Shown piece by piece: positions 1 through 6,656 of a stretch of 10,809 nt of DNA (the stretch's first letter is position 1; every line of letters begins with the position of its first letter). The position numbers and the translations under genes are program-made. This DNA is from Clostridiales bacterium (lineage in GTDB: Bacteria > Bacillota > Clostridia > Lachnospirales > Anaerotignaceae). The stretch spans positions 1 through 10,809 of the forward strand of contig JAJQDF010000309.1 of assembly GCA_021202325.1 (NCBI GenBank). Direction: 5' to 3'. A model generated the notes under the pieces. It was given only the letters and a program-made list of their open reading frames with translations. It was not told the DNA's origin and ran no database searches.

Positions 1-68
1 GAAAAGAAAAGATGTCAACATACATCATGCCTTTTGCCGCAAACACAATGGCAAGTACAGACCTTTAA
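1..68 (+). CDS. Possible C-terminal tail of a gene entering from the left
   Basis: The frame starting at base 3 is open from the window edge to a TAA at 66-68 and would encode about 21 residues ending MASTDL. Codon choice (GCC, ACA, AAC) resembles the neighbouring genes. A second frame, starting at base 2, is open to a TAG at 83-85, so the frame is not certain. The piece is too short to assign to a family. An inverted repeat at 111-136 could be its terminator, which is the only contextual support. Confidence 0.25.
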   Translation, partial: KEKMSTYIMPFAANTMASTDL

Positions 69-110
69 GGCTAAAATCTGCTTAGCATAAATTTAATATT
101 TGACGTTACC

Positions 111-136
111 CAGGTACGGATTTTTTTCCGTGCCTG
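111..136. terminator. Inverted repeat, possible terminator of the upstream gene
   Basis: The arms CAGGTACGGA (111-120) and TCCGTGCCTG (127-136) pair over 10 bp with one G-T wobble around a loop of six T. The downstream bases (TTCCGGTTTTACTG) are only moderately T-rich, so this is a weak intrinsic terminator at best. The rest of 137-227 is AT-rich and holds a lone TTGACA (196-201) with no matching -10; nothing else was recognised there. Confidence 0.35.
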
Positions 137-227
137 TTCCGGTTTTACTGAAATGTTAAATTTTGATATAAAAAAGATGTATAGTTTAGGTCATATTGAC
201 AAAAATCTGAAATAACGAAGGCTGTAT

Positions 228-255
228 TTGATTTTTGGATTAATTATGCTATAAT
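228..255 (+). promoter_or_regulatory. Sigma-70-type promoter of the NSS transporter gene
   Basis: TTGATT (228-233) and a perfect TATAAT (250-255) are separated by 16 bp, which predicts a start near 262 and a leader of about 57 nt. The gene's Shine-Dalgarno AGGAGG lies at 306-311. No operator-like palindrome was seen around it. Confidence 0.6.
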
Positions 256-318
256 AAAACGCAGTTTTATTTTGGACAAGCTATTTTGCTTGTAATATAT
301 AGTCTAGGAGGTTTTATT

Positions 319-1638
319 ATGGGACAGAAGCAATGGGCGAGCCGAGTTGGCTTCCTTCTTGCAGCTGCGGGTTCTGCCATAGGTTTGGGCAACCTTTGGA
401 AATTTCCGTATTTAATGGGGCGAAACGGAGGATTTACATTCCTTATTGTTTATCTTGCATTTGTAATTGTACTTGGACTTCCGGTAATGATGCTGGAAAT
501 GGGACTTGGCCGCTACTCGGGAAGAGATCCGGTACAGACATACAAGATGGTTCATCCGAAGGCCAAAATAGTCGGAATATTCGGAGTTATTGCGCCTTTT
601 ATCATTCTCAGCTACTACAGCGTGATAGGCGGCTGGATAATAAAATATATTATCAGCTATGCTGCGACATTTGCCGCACCGGCTGATTTTAATGCTTTTA
701 TCTCAAGCAATGAAACAATACTGTGGCATTTGTTATTTATGGTTATTACTATAGCCATATGCTGTATGGGTGTGGGCGGTATTGAAAAGGCCAGTAAGGT
801 AATGATGCCAGCTCTGTTTGTACTGCTTATTATAGTAATGATTCGTTCCGTTACACTTGAGGGCTCATCAGAGGGCCTCAGGTTTATATTTGAGCCTAAG
901 GGCGGATTTACGCTTTCAAGTATAAATGCGGCGCTGGGACAGGTATTCTATTCACTGAGCCTTTGCATGGGTATTACCATAACCTACGGAAGCTATCTTC
1001 CTAAGAATGAGGACATACCTAAAAGTTGCGGCATTATCGCCGGTATGGATACTGCCCTTGCCATATGTGCAGGCGTAGCTATTTTCCCTGCGGTATTTGT
1101 ATTTGGCCTTGAGCCCGGCCAGGGACCTAGCCTTATATTCGGAACACTGCCCAATGTTTTCAACGCCATGCCCGGCGGAGTTGCATTTGCAATTGCGTTC
1201 TTCATACTTGTTTTCTTTGCGGCGGTTACAAGCGCCATAGCCCTTTTCGAGGTTGTTGTTTCCTTCGCAATAGATTCATGGGGCTGGTCAAGAAAGAAAT
1301 CCGTTGCAATAATGGGAGCCCTTATTTTCTTTCTCGGAATACCCAGTGCACTTTCATTCGGAGCCCTTGGAGATGTAACGATATTAAATTATTCGGTATT
1401 TGACTTCATAGGCATGATTACGGACAACATTCTGCTTCCTGTTGGCGGAATACTGATGTGCTATTTCATAGGCTGGAAATTCGACATAAACAAGCTTGCC
1501 GATGAAATAGAGGTAGGAAGCGCAGGCTTTAAGGTAAGAAAGCTTTGGATAAGCTGTATTAGATATGTTGCGCCGATACTGCTTGTAATAGTAACGCTGT
1601 CAGGATTTATTAGTGTTTACAACACAATAGTCGGATAA
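319..1638 (+). CDS. Sodium-dependent transporter, NSS (SNF) family
   Basis: This is a predicted 439-residue inner-membrane secondary transporter of the neurotransmitter:sodium symporter family. Bacterial members (LeuT, MhsT, Tyt1) import amino acids with Na+. The family signature is clear at the N-terminus: QWASRVGF followed by GSAIGLGNLWKFPY (residues 18-31), the unwound TM1 that binds substrate and Na+. The TM6 region reads FYSLSLCMGITITYGSY. The length and about eleven hydrophobic segments fit the short bacterial subgroup that lacks TM12. ATG 319 is chosen because AGGAGG lies 7 nt upstream; an in-frame ATG at 286 has no comparable site. The gene is monocistronic, with its own promoter and a strong terminator. 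The family is certain; the substrate, probably an amino acid, cannot be read from the sequence. Confidence 0.93.
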   Translation: MGQKQWASRVGFLLAAAGSAIGLGNLWKFPYLMGRNGGFTFLIVYLAFVIVLGLPVMMLEMGLGRYSGRDPVQTYKMVHPKAKIVGIFGVIAPFIILSYYSVIGGWIIKYIISYAATFAAPADFNAFISSNETILWHLLFMVITIAICCMGVGGIEKASKVMMPALFVLLIIVMIRSVTLEGSSEGLRFIFEPKGGFTLSSINAALGQVFYSLSLCMGITITYGSYLPKNEDIPKSCGIIAGMDTALAICAGVAIFPAVFVFGLEPGQGPSLIFGTLPNVFNAMPGGVAFAIAFFILVFFAAVTSAIALFEVVVSFAIDSWGWSRKKSVAIMGALIFFLGIPSALSFGALGDVTILNYSVFDFIGMITDNILLPVGGILMCYFIGWKFDINKLADEIEVGSAGFKVRKLWISCIRYVAPILLVIVTLSGFISVYNTIVG

Positions 1639-1645
1639 AAATTAG

Positions 1646-1693
1646 AGAGCTGCTGCTCAACGATTAAAAATCGTAAAACGGCAGCTCTTTTTT
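1646..1693 (+). terminator. Rho-independent terminator of the NSS transporter gene
   Basis: The outer arms AGAGCTGC (1646-1653) and GCAGCTCT (1681-1688) form 8 bp, extendable by a T-G and a G-C pair. A smaller hairpin, ACGAT/ATCGT, nests inside at about 1660-1674. A run of six T (1688-1693) follows directly. It starts only 7 bp after the stop codon. Confidence 0.88.
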
Positions 1694-1746
1694 ATTGATT
1701 TAAGCTTGTATGTGAAATTCACCGGTTGGGAAAAATAAAGTTTGGA

Positions 1747-1776
1747 ATATCATTTTTATTTATTGATATCTTTTTT
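1747..1776 (+). other. Weak AT-rich hairpin followed by six T
   Basis: ATATCA (1747-1752) pairs with TGATAT (1764-1769), followed by C and TTTTTT. It could be a back-up terminator insulating csoR from the transporter gene. All six pairs are A-T except one, so stability is low. It may simply reflect AT-rich intergenic DNA. Confidence 0.25.
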
Positions 1777-1787
1777 AATAAAAGTAC

Positions 1788-1816
1788 TTGTCAAATACCC
1801 CGAGGGGGTATATAAT
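1788..1816 (+). promoter_or_regulatory. csoR promoter
   Basis: TTGTCA (1788-1793) and a perfect TATAAT (1811-1816) have the ideal 17-bp spacing. The spacer is almost filled by the CsoR-type palindrome, so a bound repressor would cover the -35/-10 region. No second promoter with this operator was found before copA, so this one probably serves both genes. Confidence 0.8.
1795..1811. promoter_or_regulatory. CsoR operator
   Basis: ATACCCC (1795-1801) and GGGGTAT (1805-1811) form a perfect 7-bp inverted repeat around GAG. This matches the known type of Bacillus copZA operator, a TACCC/GGGGTA palindrome bound by a CsoR tetramer and released on Cu(I) binding. It lies inside the promoter spacer, immediately upstream of the csoR gene, which supports autoregulation. 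Confidence 0.82.
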
Positions 1817-1842
1817 GTCGCTATGAAAGGGAGATGATATAA

Positions 1843-2148
1843 GTGTCGGAAGAAAATTTATGCTGCAGCCATAAAACTAAAGAACGCTCCGAAAAGGAGT
1901 ATAAGGATCTTATTAACCGCCTGAACCGAATAGAGGGACAGGTGAGAGGCATAAAAAATATGGTTGAGAAGGATGCGTACTGCACAGACATTCTTATACA
2001 GGTGGCCGCCGTGAATGCCGCACTTAACAGCTTCAATAAGGTGCTGCTTGCCAACCATATAAGGACCTGCGTCGCAACCGACATTAAGGAAGGCAAGGAT
2101 GAGACCATAGACGAGCTGGTCGAAACCCTTCAGAAGCTTATGAAATGA
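1843..2148 (+). CDS. csoR: Copper-sensing transcriptional repressor CsoR
   Basis: This 101-residue all-helical DNA-binding protein of the CsoR/RcnR family represses copper efflux genes until it binds Cu(I). The family core NRLNRIEGQVRGIKNMVE (residues 25-42) is present. The Cu(I)-type ligand set is C47, H72 and C76 (YCTDI and NHIRTC), which separates it from the Ni and formaldehyde sensors. An extra Cys-Cys-x-His near the N-terminus (C7, C8, H10) could be an additional metal contact, but this is inference. The start is GTG at 1843, with AAAGGGAGATG about 10 nt upstream; no in-frame ATG precedes the conserved core. The operator in its own promoter and copA downstream fit a copper operon. The stop codon is TGA, which shows this genome uses UGA for termination. 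Confidence 0.93.
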   Translation: MSEENLCCSHKTKERSEKEYKDLINRLNRIEGQVRGIKNMVEKDAYCTDILIQVAAVNAALNSFNKVLLANHIRTCVATDIKEGKDETIDELVETLQKLMK

Positions 2149-2188
2149 CGGTAAGCTGAAATCCCTGAGGATTTCAGCTTGTTATGGC

Positions 2189-2279
2189 GGCAAATCGAAA
2201 AGTTCCTTTAAAACTTTTCAATTTGCATTGGCCATGTTTAAGGCAAAGACGTCCTCGGAAATGAATTCCTCGGACGATG
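2189..2279. repeat. Direct repeat, copy 1 (91 bp, with hairpins H2 and H3)
   Basis: Bases 2189-2279 match 2339-2429 at 89 of 91 positions. The only differences are CA versus TG at 2233-2234, in the unpaired stretch between the two hairpins. The offset is exactly 150 bp, and each copy is preceded by a version of the AAGCTGAAA stem-loop. Confidence 0.95.
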
Positions 2280-2338
2280 GCGGTGTCGCAAAGCGGCTTA
2301 AGCTGAAAACCTGTGGGGTTTTCAGCTTGATTAGCGGA

Positions 2339-2429
2339 GGCAAATCGAAAAGTTCCTTTAAAACTTTTCAATTTGCATTGGCTGTGTTTAAGGCAAAGAC
2401 GTCCTCGGAAATGAATTCCTCGGACGATG
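2339..2429. repeat. Direct repeat, copy 2 (91 bp, with hairpins H5 and H6)
   Basis: This is the second copy of the block at 2189-2279. The hairpin arms are unchanged between copies, including the 9-bp stem interrupted by a symmetric TC/TC internal loop. After base 2429 the copies diverge. Confidence 0.95.
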
Positions 2430-2453
2430 ACTGCTTTATGGGTTGTGGCCATT

Positions 2454-2485
2454 AAGTAAAAGTTTCGTTAGAAACTTTTGCTTTT
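2454..2485 (+). terminator. Hairpin H7, possible partial terminator or attenuator
   Basis: AAGTAAAAGTTTC (2454-2466) pairs with GAAACTTTTGCTT (2471-2483) over 13 bp with one G-T wobble and a GTTA loop, followed by TT and then GTGTG. The T-tract is short, so full termination is doubtful. If active it would reduce transcription from the csoR promoter into copA. Confidence 0.35.
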
Positions 2486-2562
2486 GTGTGTACAGCGGCA
2501 AAGAGAGTTCCTGCCGCGAGTGTATATCGGAGTAAAACTCCGAATAAAAGGAGGAAATATTA

Positions 2563-5115
2563 ATGGAACAGTATAGCGTTACGGGCATGAGCTGTGCCGC
2601 ATGCAGTTCACGAGTGGAGAAAGCGGTTTCCAATGTGCCGGGAGTTACTTCCTGCTCAGTAAGCCTGCTTACAAACTCAATGGGCGTGGAGGGAACAGCG
2701 TCCGCACAGGAAATTATAGCGGCGGTTGAGGCCGCCGGATACGGAGCCTCTAAAAAGGGAGCGGCTGCCAATAGCAGCAGTTCTGCTTCGGAGGCGGACG
2801 ATATGCTTAAGGACAGAGAAACGCCGGTGCTTAAAAGAAGACTAAAGTATTCAATCGGATTTCTCATTGTACTTATGTATTTTTCAATGGGACACATGAT
2901 GTGGGGCTGGCCGCTCCCTGCGTTTTTCAACGACAACCATGTGGCCATGGGACTTTTGCAGTTATTGCTGACAATCATAATAATGGTAATAAACCAAAAG
3001 TTCTTTATAAGCGGCTACAAAAGCCTGATTCATAAGGCACCAAATATGGATACCCTTGTTGCGCTGGGCTCCAGTGCATCCTTTGCATACAGCGTGTATG
3101 CTCTCTTTGCCATGACCGATGCCCAGGTAAAGGGAGATATGGCCGGCGTAATGACCTATATGAACGAGTTTTACTTCGAGTCGGCGGCAATGATACTCAC
3201 GCTGATAACGGTCGGAAAAATGCTCGAAGCACGCTCCAAGGGCAAGACAACCGATGCGCTGAAAAGCCTGATGAAGCTTGCGCCTAAGACCGCAACAGTC
3301 GTCATAAACGGAGTCGAAACTGAGGTTTCAATAGATCAGGTCAAAAAGGGAGATATATTTGTAGTTCGTCCCGGCGAGAATATACCCGTGGATGGTATAG
3401 TTACCGAGGGCAGTTCTGCCGTAAATGAGGCGGCTCTCACGGGAGAAAGCATACCCGTTGATAAAACAGTTGGCGACAGAGTGTCGGCGGCCACTACGAA
3501 CCAGGCCGGATTCATAAAATGCGAGGCCACAAGGGTAGGCGAGGACACTACACTTTCGCAGATAATACAGATGGTAAGCGATGCGGCGGCAACCAAGGCG
3601 CCTATTGCTAAAATAGCCGATAAGGTTTCGGGAATATTTGTACCGTCGGTTATTACCATAGCCATTGTAACAACAATCGTTTGGCTTTTAGCAGGCCAAA
3701 CCGTGGGCTTTGCACTGGCAAGAGGAATTTCCGTACTTGTAATAAGCTGCCCCTGCGCACTGGGACTTGCCACACCTGTTGCCATTATGGTCGGCAACGG
3801 CATGGGAGCAAAGCACGGAATAATGTTTAAGACAGCTGTATCCCTTGAGGAAACGGGAAAAATGGAAATTGTGGCTCTCGACAAGACAGGCACAATCACA
3901 AGCGGAGAACCCAAGGTAACGGACATTATACCCATGGAGGGCATAACCGGCGACGAGCTTTTGAAAGCTGCCTATTCCCTTGAGAAAAAGAGCGAACATC
4001 CCCTTGCTAAGGCTATACTTGCCAAGGCCGAGGAAAGCGGAATTACAGCCGATGAGGTTTCTGACTTTTCGGCGCTTCCCGGAAACGGCCTTACCGCAAA
4101 TTTGAATGGAGCTAAATTAAACGGAGGCAATCTGAAATTCATAAGCACTGTGTCAAATGTGCCGGATTCACTTCTCAAACAGTCGGAACAGCTGGCCGAG
4201 GATGGCAAAACACCGCTGTTTTTCAGCCGAGATAATGAGCTTATCGGAATTATTGCCGTTGCCGATGTAATAAAAGAAGACAGCCCTCAGGCCGTTAAAG
4301 AGCTTCAAAACATGGGCATACACGTAGTTATGCTTACAGGCGATAATGAGAGAACCGCCAAGGCCATAGGCAAGCAAGCCGGTGTTGATGAAGTAATAGC
4401 CGGAGTCCTTCCCGACGGAAAGGAAAGCGTAATAAGAGAGCTTAAGAAAAAAGGCAAGGTAGCCATGGTCGGCGACGGAATAAATGATGCGCCGGCGCTC
4501 ACAAGGGCAGACATGGGCATAGCCATTGGCGCCGGAGCGGATATAGCCATAGATGCGGCCGACGTTGTTCTTATGAAAAGCCGTCTGAGCGATGTTCCTG
4601 CCGCCATAAGGCTCAGCAGGGCTACGCTTAAGAATATACACGAAAATCTGTTTTGGGCATTTTTCTATAATATTATAGGTATTCCCCTTGCGGCCGGAGT
4701 GTGGTATCCTTTATTCGGACTCAAGCTTAACCCCATGTTTGGAGCGGCGGCAATGAGTTTATCAAGCTTCTGCGTTGTTACAAATGCCCTCAGGCTTAAT
4801 TTTTTCGACATAAGAGATTATAAAAAGGATAAAAAAATAAAACATAAACACCATGAGGCAAAAGCTTCTAATGAAATAAATGAAAAAGATATGGAGGAAA
4901 ATGAAATGGAAAAAACAATGAAAATCGAAGGTATGATGTGCGGACACTGCGAGGCAACAGTTAAGAAAAGCCTTGAGGCGCTTCCCGAGGTTACAGAGGC
5001 TATCGTAAGCCATGAGTCAGGAACAGCCGTAGTTAAGCTCAGCGCCGACATCGATAACGCCGTATTGAAAAAGACAGTAGAAGACAAGGACTACAAGGTA
5101 ACAGGAATAGAGTAA
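2563..5115 (+). CDS. copA: Copper-exporting P1B-type ATPase CopA with fused C-terminal CopZ-like domain
   Basis: This 850-residue membrane pump exports Cu(I) using ATP. Domains in order: an N-terminal HMA metal-binding domain with MSCAAC (C11, C14); membrane segments near 95-113, 127-147, 164-184 and 203-221; the actuator TGES at 293-296; the CPC ion site C396-P397-C398; the phosphorylated D440 in DKTGT; H479-P480 of the nucleotide domain; GDGINDAP from 637; and Y702-N703 plus MSLSS (731-735) in the last two helices, the Cu(I)-selective set. A His/Lys-rich linker (KIKHKHH, 758-764) leads to a second HMA domain with MMCGHC (C793, C796) that is the size of a whole CopZ. A C-terminal HMA domain is unusual, since most bacterial CopA proteins carry theirs only at the N-terminus. 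The start has AAAGGAGG (2547-2554) 8 nt upstream. It lies downstream of csoR, and no separate operator-bearing promoter was seen. Confidence 0.96.
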   Translation: MEQYSVTGMSCAACSSRVEKAVSNVPGVTSCSVSLLTNSMGVEGTASAQEIIAAVEAAGYGASKKGAAANSSSSASEADDMLKDRETPVLKRRLKYSIGFLIVLMYFSMGHMMWGWPLPAFFNDNHVAMGLLQLLLTIIIMVINQKFFISGYKSLIHKAPNMDTLVALGSSASFAYSVYALFAMTDAQVKGDMAGVMTYMNEFYFESAAMILTLITVGKMLEARSKGKTTDALKSLMKLAPKTATVVINGVETEVSIDQVKKGDIFVVRPGENIPVDGIVTEGSSAVNEAALTGESIPVDKTVGDRVSAATTNQAGFIKCEATRVGEDTTLSQIIQMVSDAAATKAPIAKIADKVSGIFVPSVITIAIVTTIVWLLAGQTVGFALARGISVLVISCPCALGLATPVAIMVGNGMGAKHGIMFKTAVSLEETGKMEIVALDKTGTITSGEPKVTDIIPMEGITGDELLKAAYSLEKKSEHPLAKAILAKAEESGITADEVSDFSALPGNGLTANLNGAKLNGGNLKFISTVSNVPDSLLKQSEQLAEDGKTPLFFSRDNELIGIIAVADVIKEDSPQAVKELQNMGIHVVMLTGDNERTAKAIGKQAGVDEVIAGVLPDGKESVIRELKKKGKVAMVGDGINDAPALTRADMGIAIGAGADIAIDAADVVLMKSRLSDVPAAIRLSRATLKNIHENLFWAFFYNIIGIPLAAGVWYPLFGLKLNPMFGAAAMSLSSFCVVTNALRLNFFDIRDYKKDKKIKHKHHEAKASNEINEKDMEENEMEKTMKIEGMMCGHCEATVKKSLEALPEVTEAIVSHESGTAVVKLSADIDNAVLKKTVEDKDYKVTGIE
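4906..5115 (+). CDS. copZ: Possible internally initiated CopZ-like copper chaperone (in frame within copA)
   Basis: Codon 782 of copA (ATG 4906-4908) is preceded by GGAGG at 4893-4897 with an 8-nt gap, a well-placed Shine-Dalgarno for this organism. Initiation here would give a 69-residue protein starting [15 protein letters not shown], the size of free CopZ chaperones, with the MxCxxC Cu(I) site and a complete HMA fold to the copA stop. CopZ normally hands Cu(I) to CopA, and no other copZ is seen nearby. Two readings are possible: a copZ gene fused to copA by loss of a stop codon and keeping its old start site, or a dual-product gene. A GA-rich linker could produce GGAGG by chance, so internal translation is inferred. 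Confidence 0.42.
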   Translation: MEKTMKIEGMMCGHCEATVKKSLEALPEVTEAIVSHESGTAVVKLSADIDNAVLKKTVEDKDYKVTGIE

Positions 5116-5120
5116 GACAT

Positions 5121-5170
5121 AAAAACCGCCTAAGGTTCAGCATTAAGCCAAGCCTTAGGCGGTATTATTT
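5121..5170. terminator. Bidirectional terminator between copA and the regulator gene (43-bp element, copy 1)
   Basis: CCGCCTAAGG (5126-5135) pairs with CCTTAGGCGG (5153-5162). On the minus strand the stem is followed by five T (complement of 5121-5125), a good terminator for the regulator whose stop is at 5169-5171. On the plus strand it is followed by TATTATTTA and can end copA transcription less strongly. Bases 5128-5170 are identical to 9076-9118. Confidence 0.8.
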
Positions 5171-6503
5171 AGGTATTGTTTTTAATATTGAGCTTTACCA
5201 TCTTACGCCACAAGGTTGCTGTATCTATGCCCAATTCGGCCGCCGTATCTGTTCTAGACCAGTTATTGCGGATTAAGCTCTCTTCGACAAGCTGCTTTTC
5301 GTATTCTGCCAGCATTTCTTTTAGAGTTGGCGTGGCTGATGGTGCAGTGTTCTTTGGAATTTTTTTTTCGAAAAGTATATATGAAGGAATATGCTTTTTT
5401 TCGATTATAATATCATATCCGAGTTTGTTGTAAATCTGCTCTATGCAGCCTTTCATCTCAGTGACATTGCCGCTCCATTTGTAGTTCGTCAATATTTTCA
5501 GAGCTTCATCGCTTATTTTAGATGCATATGATCCGAATTTTTGATTTTGAAGCCTGATAAAATATTTAAGATATGGGTAAATATCTTCACTTCGGAATCT
5601 GAGAGGAGGAATAGAAATAGATTCTGCGGAGCAGTACCAATAAAGCTTTGAAAGGAATTTTCCGCTTTTAATCTGCTTTTTTGCGTTAGGACTGCATGAA
5701 GAAATTATTCTTGTATCTATTTTTGCCTTCAATCCGCTTTTAGCATCCTTATATGAACCGCTGTCCAATACTTTAAAAAGCTTCTTTTGTGTGAGAATAT
5801 CAAGTGAGTCTAAGTCATCCAGAAAAATTGTTCCGCCTTCGGCCTGCTTGAAAACACCTTCATGCCTTAAATCTGAAATATAGCCGTCATCTGATGGGCC
5901 GGTTCCGAAAAATATTTGCTCAAAGGCTGTAGGCGGAATTGCAGAGCACTTGATTGTGATGAAGGGTTTGCCTTTCCTTTTGCTTAAATTATGGATTATT
6001 CCGGCATATTTTTCCTGTTCAAGCCCTTGCTCTCCCAACAGCATAACAGGCGAATTAACTCTTGCGGCAAGGCGTATTTCCTTTTTCATTTCCTGTACCT
6101 GTTTGCTTGTACCTATTATACTTGTATAATCATAATTGGCTTTATCACTGTTTTCGTTTTGAAAAATGAGTTTGCCGAATTTTTCGGAAATGGATTCATT
6201 ATTCAGACCGAACATATAGTTTTCGCAGAGAGGGATACGAATGGCCATAGCGCCGGGAACCCTATTGGACCATGAAACAGTACATTTTTGTTCCTGCATT
6301 GCATATTTTGCCTGTATACTTTGAGTTCCTATAATGTCATAGTTGGCTTCGCCCGAATAGTTATAGGACTTTAATACATTGCCGTCCGCATCTGTAATTG
6401 TGGCATCGCCGCCCACAAGCTTTGCCAATGATGGCAGGGAGGCATAAAGCCTTTCAATAATTTTGTTTTCAGTTGCGTTTTTGCTGATTTTTTTCTCTTT
6501 CAT
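5169..6503 (-). CDS. NtrC-like regulator with a degenerate sigma-54 activator (AAA+) domain
   Basis: This 444-residue cytoplasmic regulator has three parts. Residues 1-120 are a sensor-like region (ATITDADGNVL at 34-44 resembles a PAS or GAF strand pattern). Residues 125-375 match the AAA+ domain of sigma-54 activators. Residues 405-440 form a Fis-type helix-turn-helix (SRTDTAAELGIDTATLWRKM). The AAA+ motifs are all altered: Walker A is GEQGLEQEKYA (157-167) without GK; Walker B ends DD, not DE (229-230); the GAFTGA loop is absent (FGTGPSDDGYIS, 199-210); the Arg-finger segment reads KLYWYCS (286-292); and the sensor II arginine is T (WSGNVTEM, 343-350). It therefore probably regulates without ATP hydrolysis or sigma-54. 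The ATG has only a weak upstream GAGTCGG. It has its own promoter, and the lyase/transporter operon upstream on the same strand is a likely target. Confidence 0.85.
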   Translation of the reverse strand: MKEKKISKNATENKIIERLYASLPSLAKLVGGDATITDADGNVLKSYNYSGEANYDIIGTQSIQAKYAMQEQKCTVSWSNRVPGAMAIRIPLCENYMFGLNNESISEKFGKLIFQNENSDKANYDYTSIIGTSKQVQEMKKEIRLAARVNSPVMLLGEQGLEQEKYAGIIHNLSKRKGKPFITIKCSAIPPTAFEQIFFGTGPSDDGYISDLRHEGVFKQAEGGTIFLDDLDSLDILTQKKLFKVLDSGSYKDAKSGLKAKIDTRIISSCSPNAKKQIKSGKFLSKLYWYCSAESISIPPLRFRSEDIYPYLKYFIRLQNQKFGSYASKISDEALKILTNYKWSGNVTEMKGCIEQIYNKLGYDIIIEKKHIPSYILFEKKIPKNTAPSATPTLKEMLAEYEKQLVEESLIRNNWSRTDTAAELGIDTATLWRKMVKLNIKNNT

Positions 6504-6539
6504 ATAAACCGACTCTGCAAGAAAGATACAATTGGAATG

Positions 6540-6567
6540 ATTATACTATAATAAAATTTTACTGCAA
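6540..6567 (-). promoter_or_regulatory. Promoter of the regulator gene
   Basis: On the minus strand TTGCAG (complement of 6562-6567) and TATAAT (complement of 6540-6545) are separated by 16 bp. The predicted start is near 6533, giving a leader of about 30 nt to the ATG at 6503. Confidence 0.6.
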
Positions 6568-6601
6568 ACAAAGCGAAAATACAAGAAATTATGTATATAA
6601 T

Positions 6602-6631
6602 AAAACGACAGTATAGAGAAACTCTCTATAC
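6602..6631 (-). terminator. Hairpin terminator downstream of the GltS-family gene
   Basis: GTATAGAGA (6611-6619) pairs perfectly with TCTCTATAC (6623-6631) around a 3-nt loop. On the minus strand the stem is followed after 5 nt by TTTTATTATA. The gap before the T-tract makes it a moderate terminator. It lies between the transporter stop and the regulator promoter, so it probably ends the lyase/transporter operon. Confidence 0.55.
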
Positions 6632-6656
6632 CGCCCTTTATATAGTTTCTATTTTG

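Larger units (their letters stand above)
2153..2543. repeat. Array of nine consecutive stem-loops between csoR and copA
   Basis: The whole csoR-copA gap (2149-2562) is palindromic DNA with no credible gene. The stem-loops are H1 2153-2180 (12-bp perfect, CTGA loop), H2 2190-2226 (14 bp, one mismatch), H3 2250-2276 (5+4 bp around a TC/TC internal loop), H4 2300-2328, H5 2340-2376, H6 2400-2426, H7 2454-2483 (13 bp, one G-T), H8 2495-2517 (GCGGCA/TGCCGC) and H9 2527-2543 (TCGGAGT/ACTCCGA). H4-H6 repeat H1-H3. None except perhaps H7 has a T-tract. H9 ends only 3 nt before the copA Shine-Dalgarno region. The array may be inserted repetitive palindromes, an mRNA-stability or attenuation region, or both. 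Confidence 0.85.

Noticed and set aside
286..318. Upstream in-frame ATG at 286 as start of the NSS transporter
   Set aside because: It lacks a ribosome site and would add residues before the family's usual N-terminus; AGGAGG at 306-311 points to ATG 319.
2153..2430. CRISPR-like repeat pair
   Set aside because: Only two copies with 91-bp repeats and long internal palindromes, no short spacers and no cas genes.
2174..2455. Small open frames on both strands within the hairpin region (75 and 92 residues)
   Set aside because: Both are translations of the tandem repeat, contain the repeat twice, and lack a ribosome site or resemblance to a folded protein; the DNA is better explained by palindromic structure.
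3336..3944. 202-residue minus-strand open frame inside copA
   Set aside because: It lies antisense to conserved P-type ATPase motifs; its composition follows from the copA codons.
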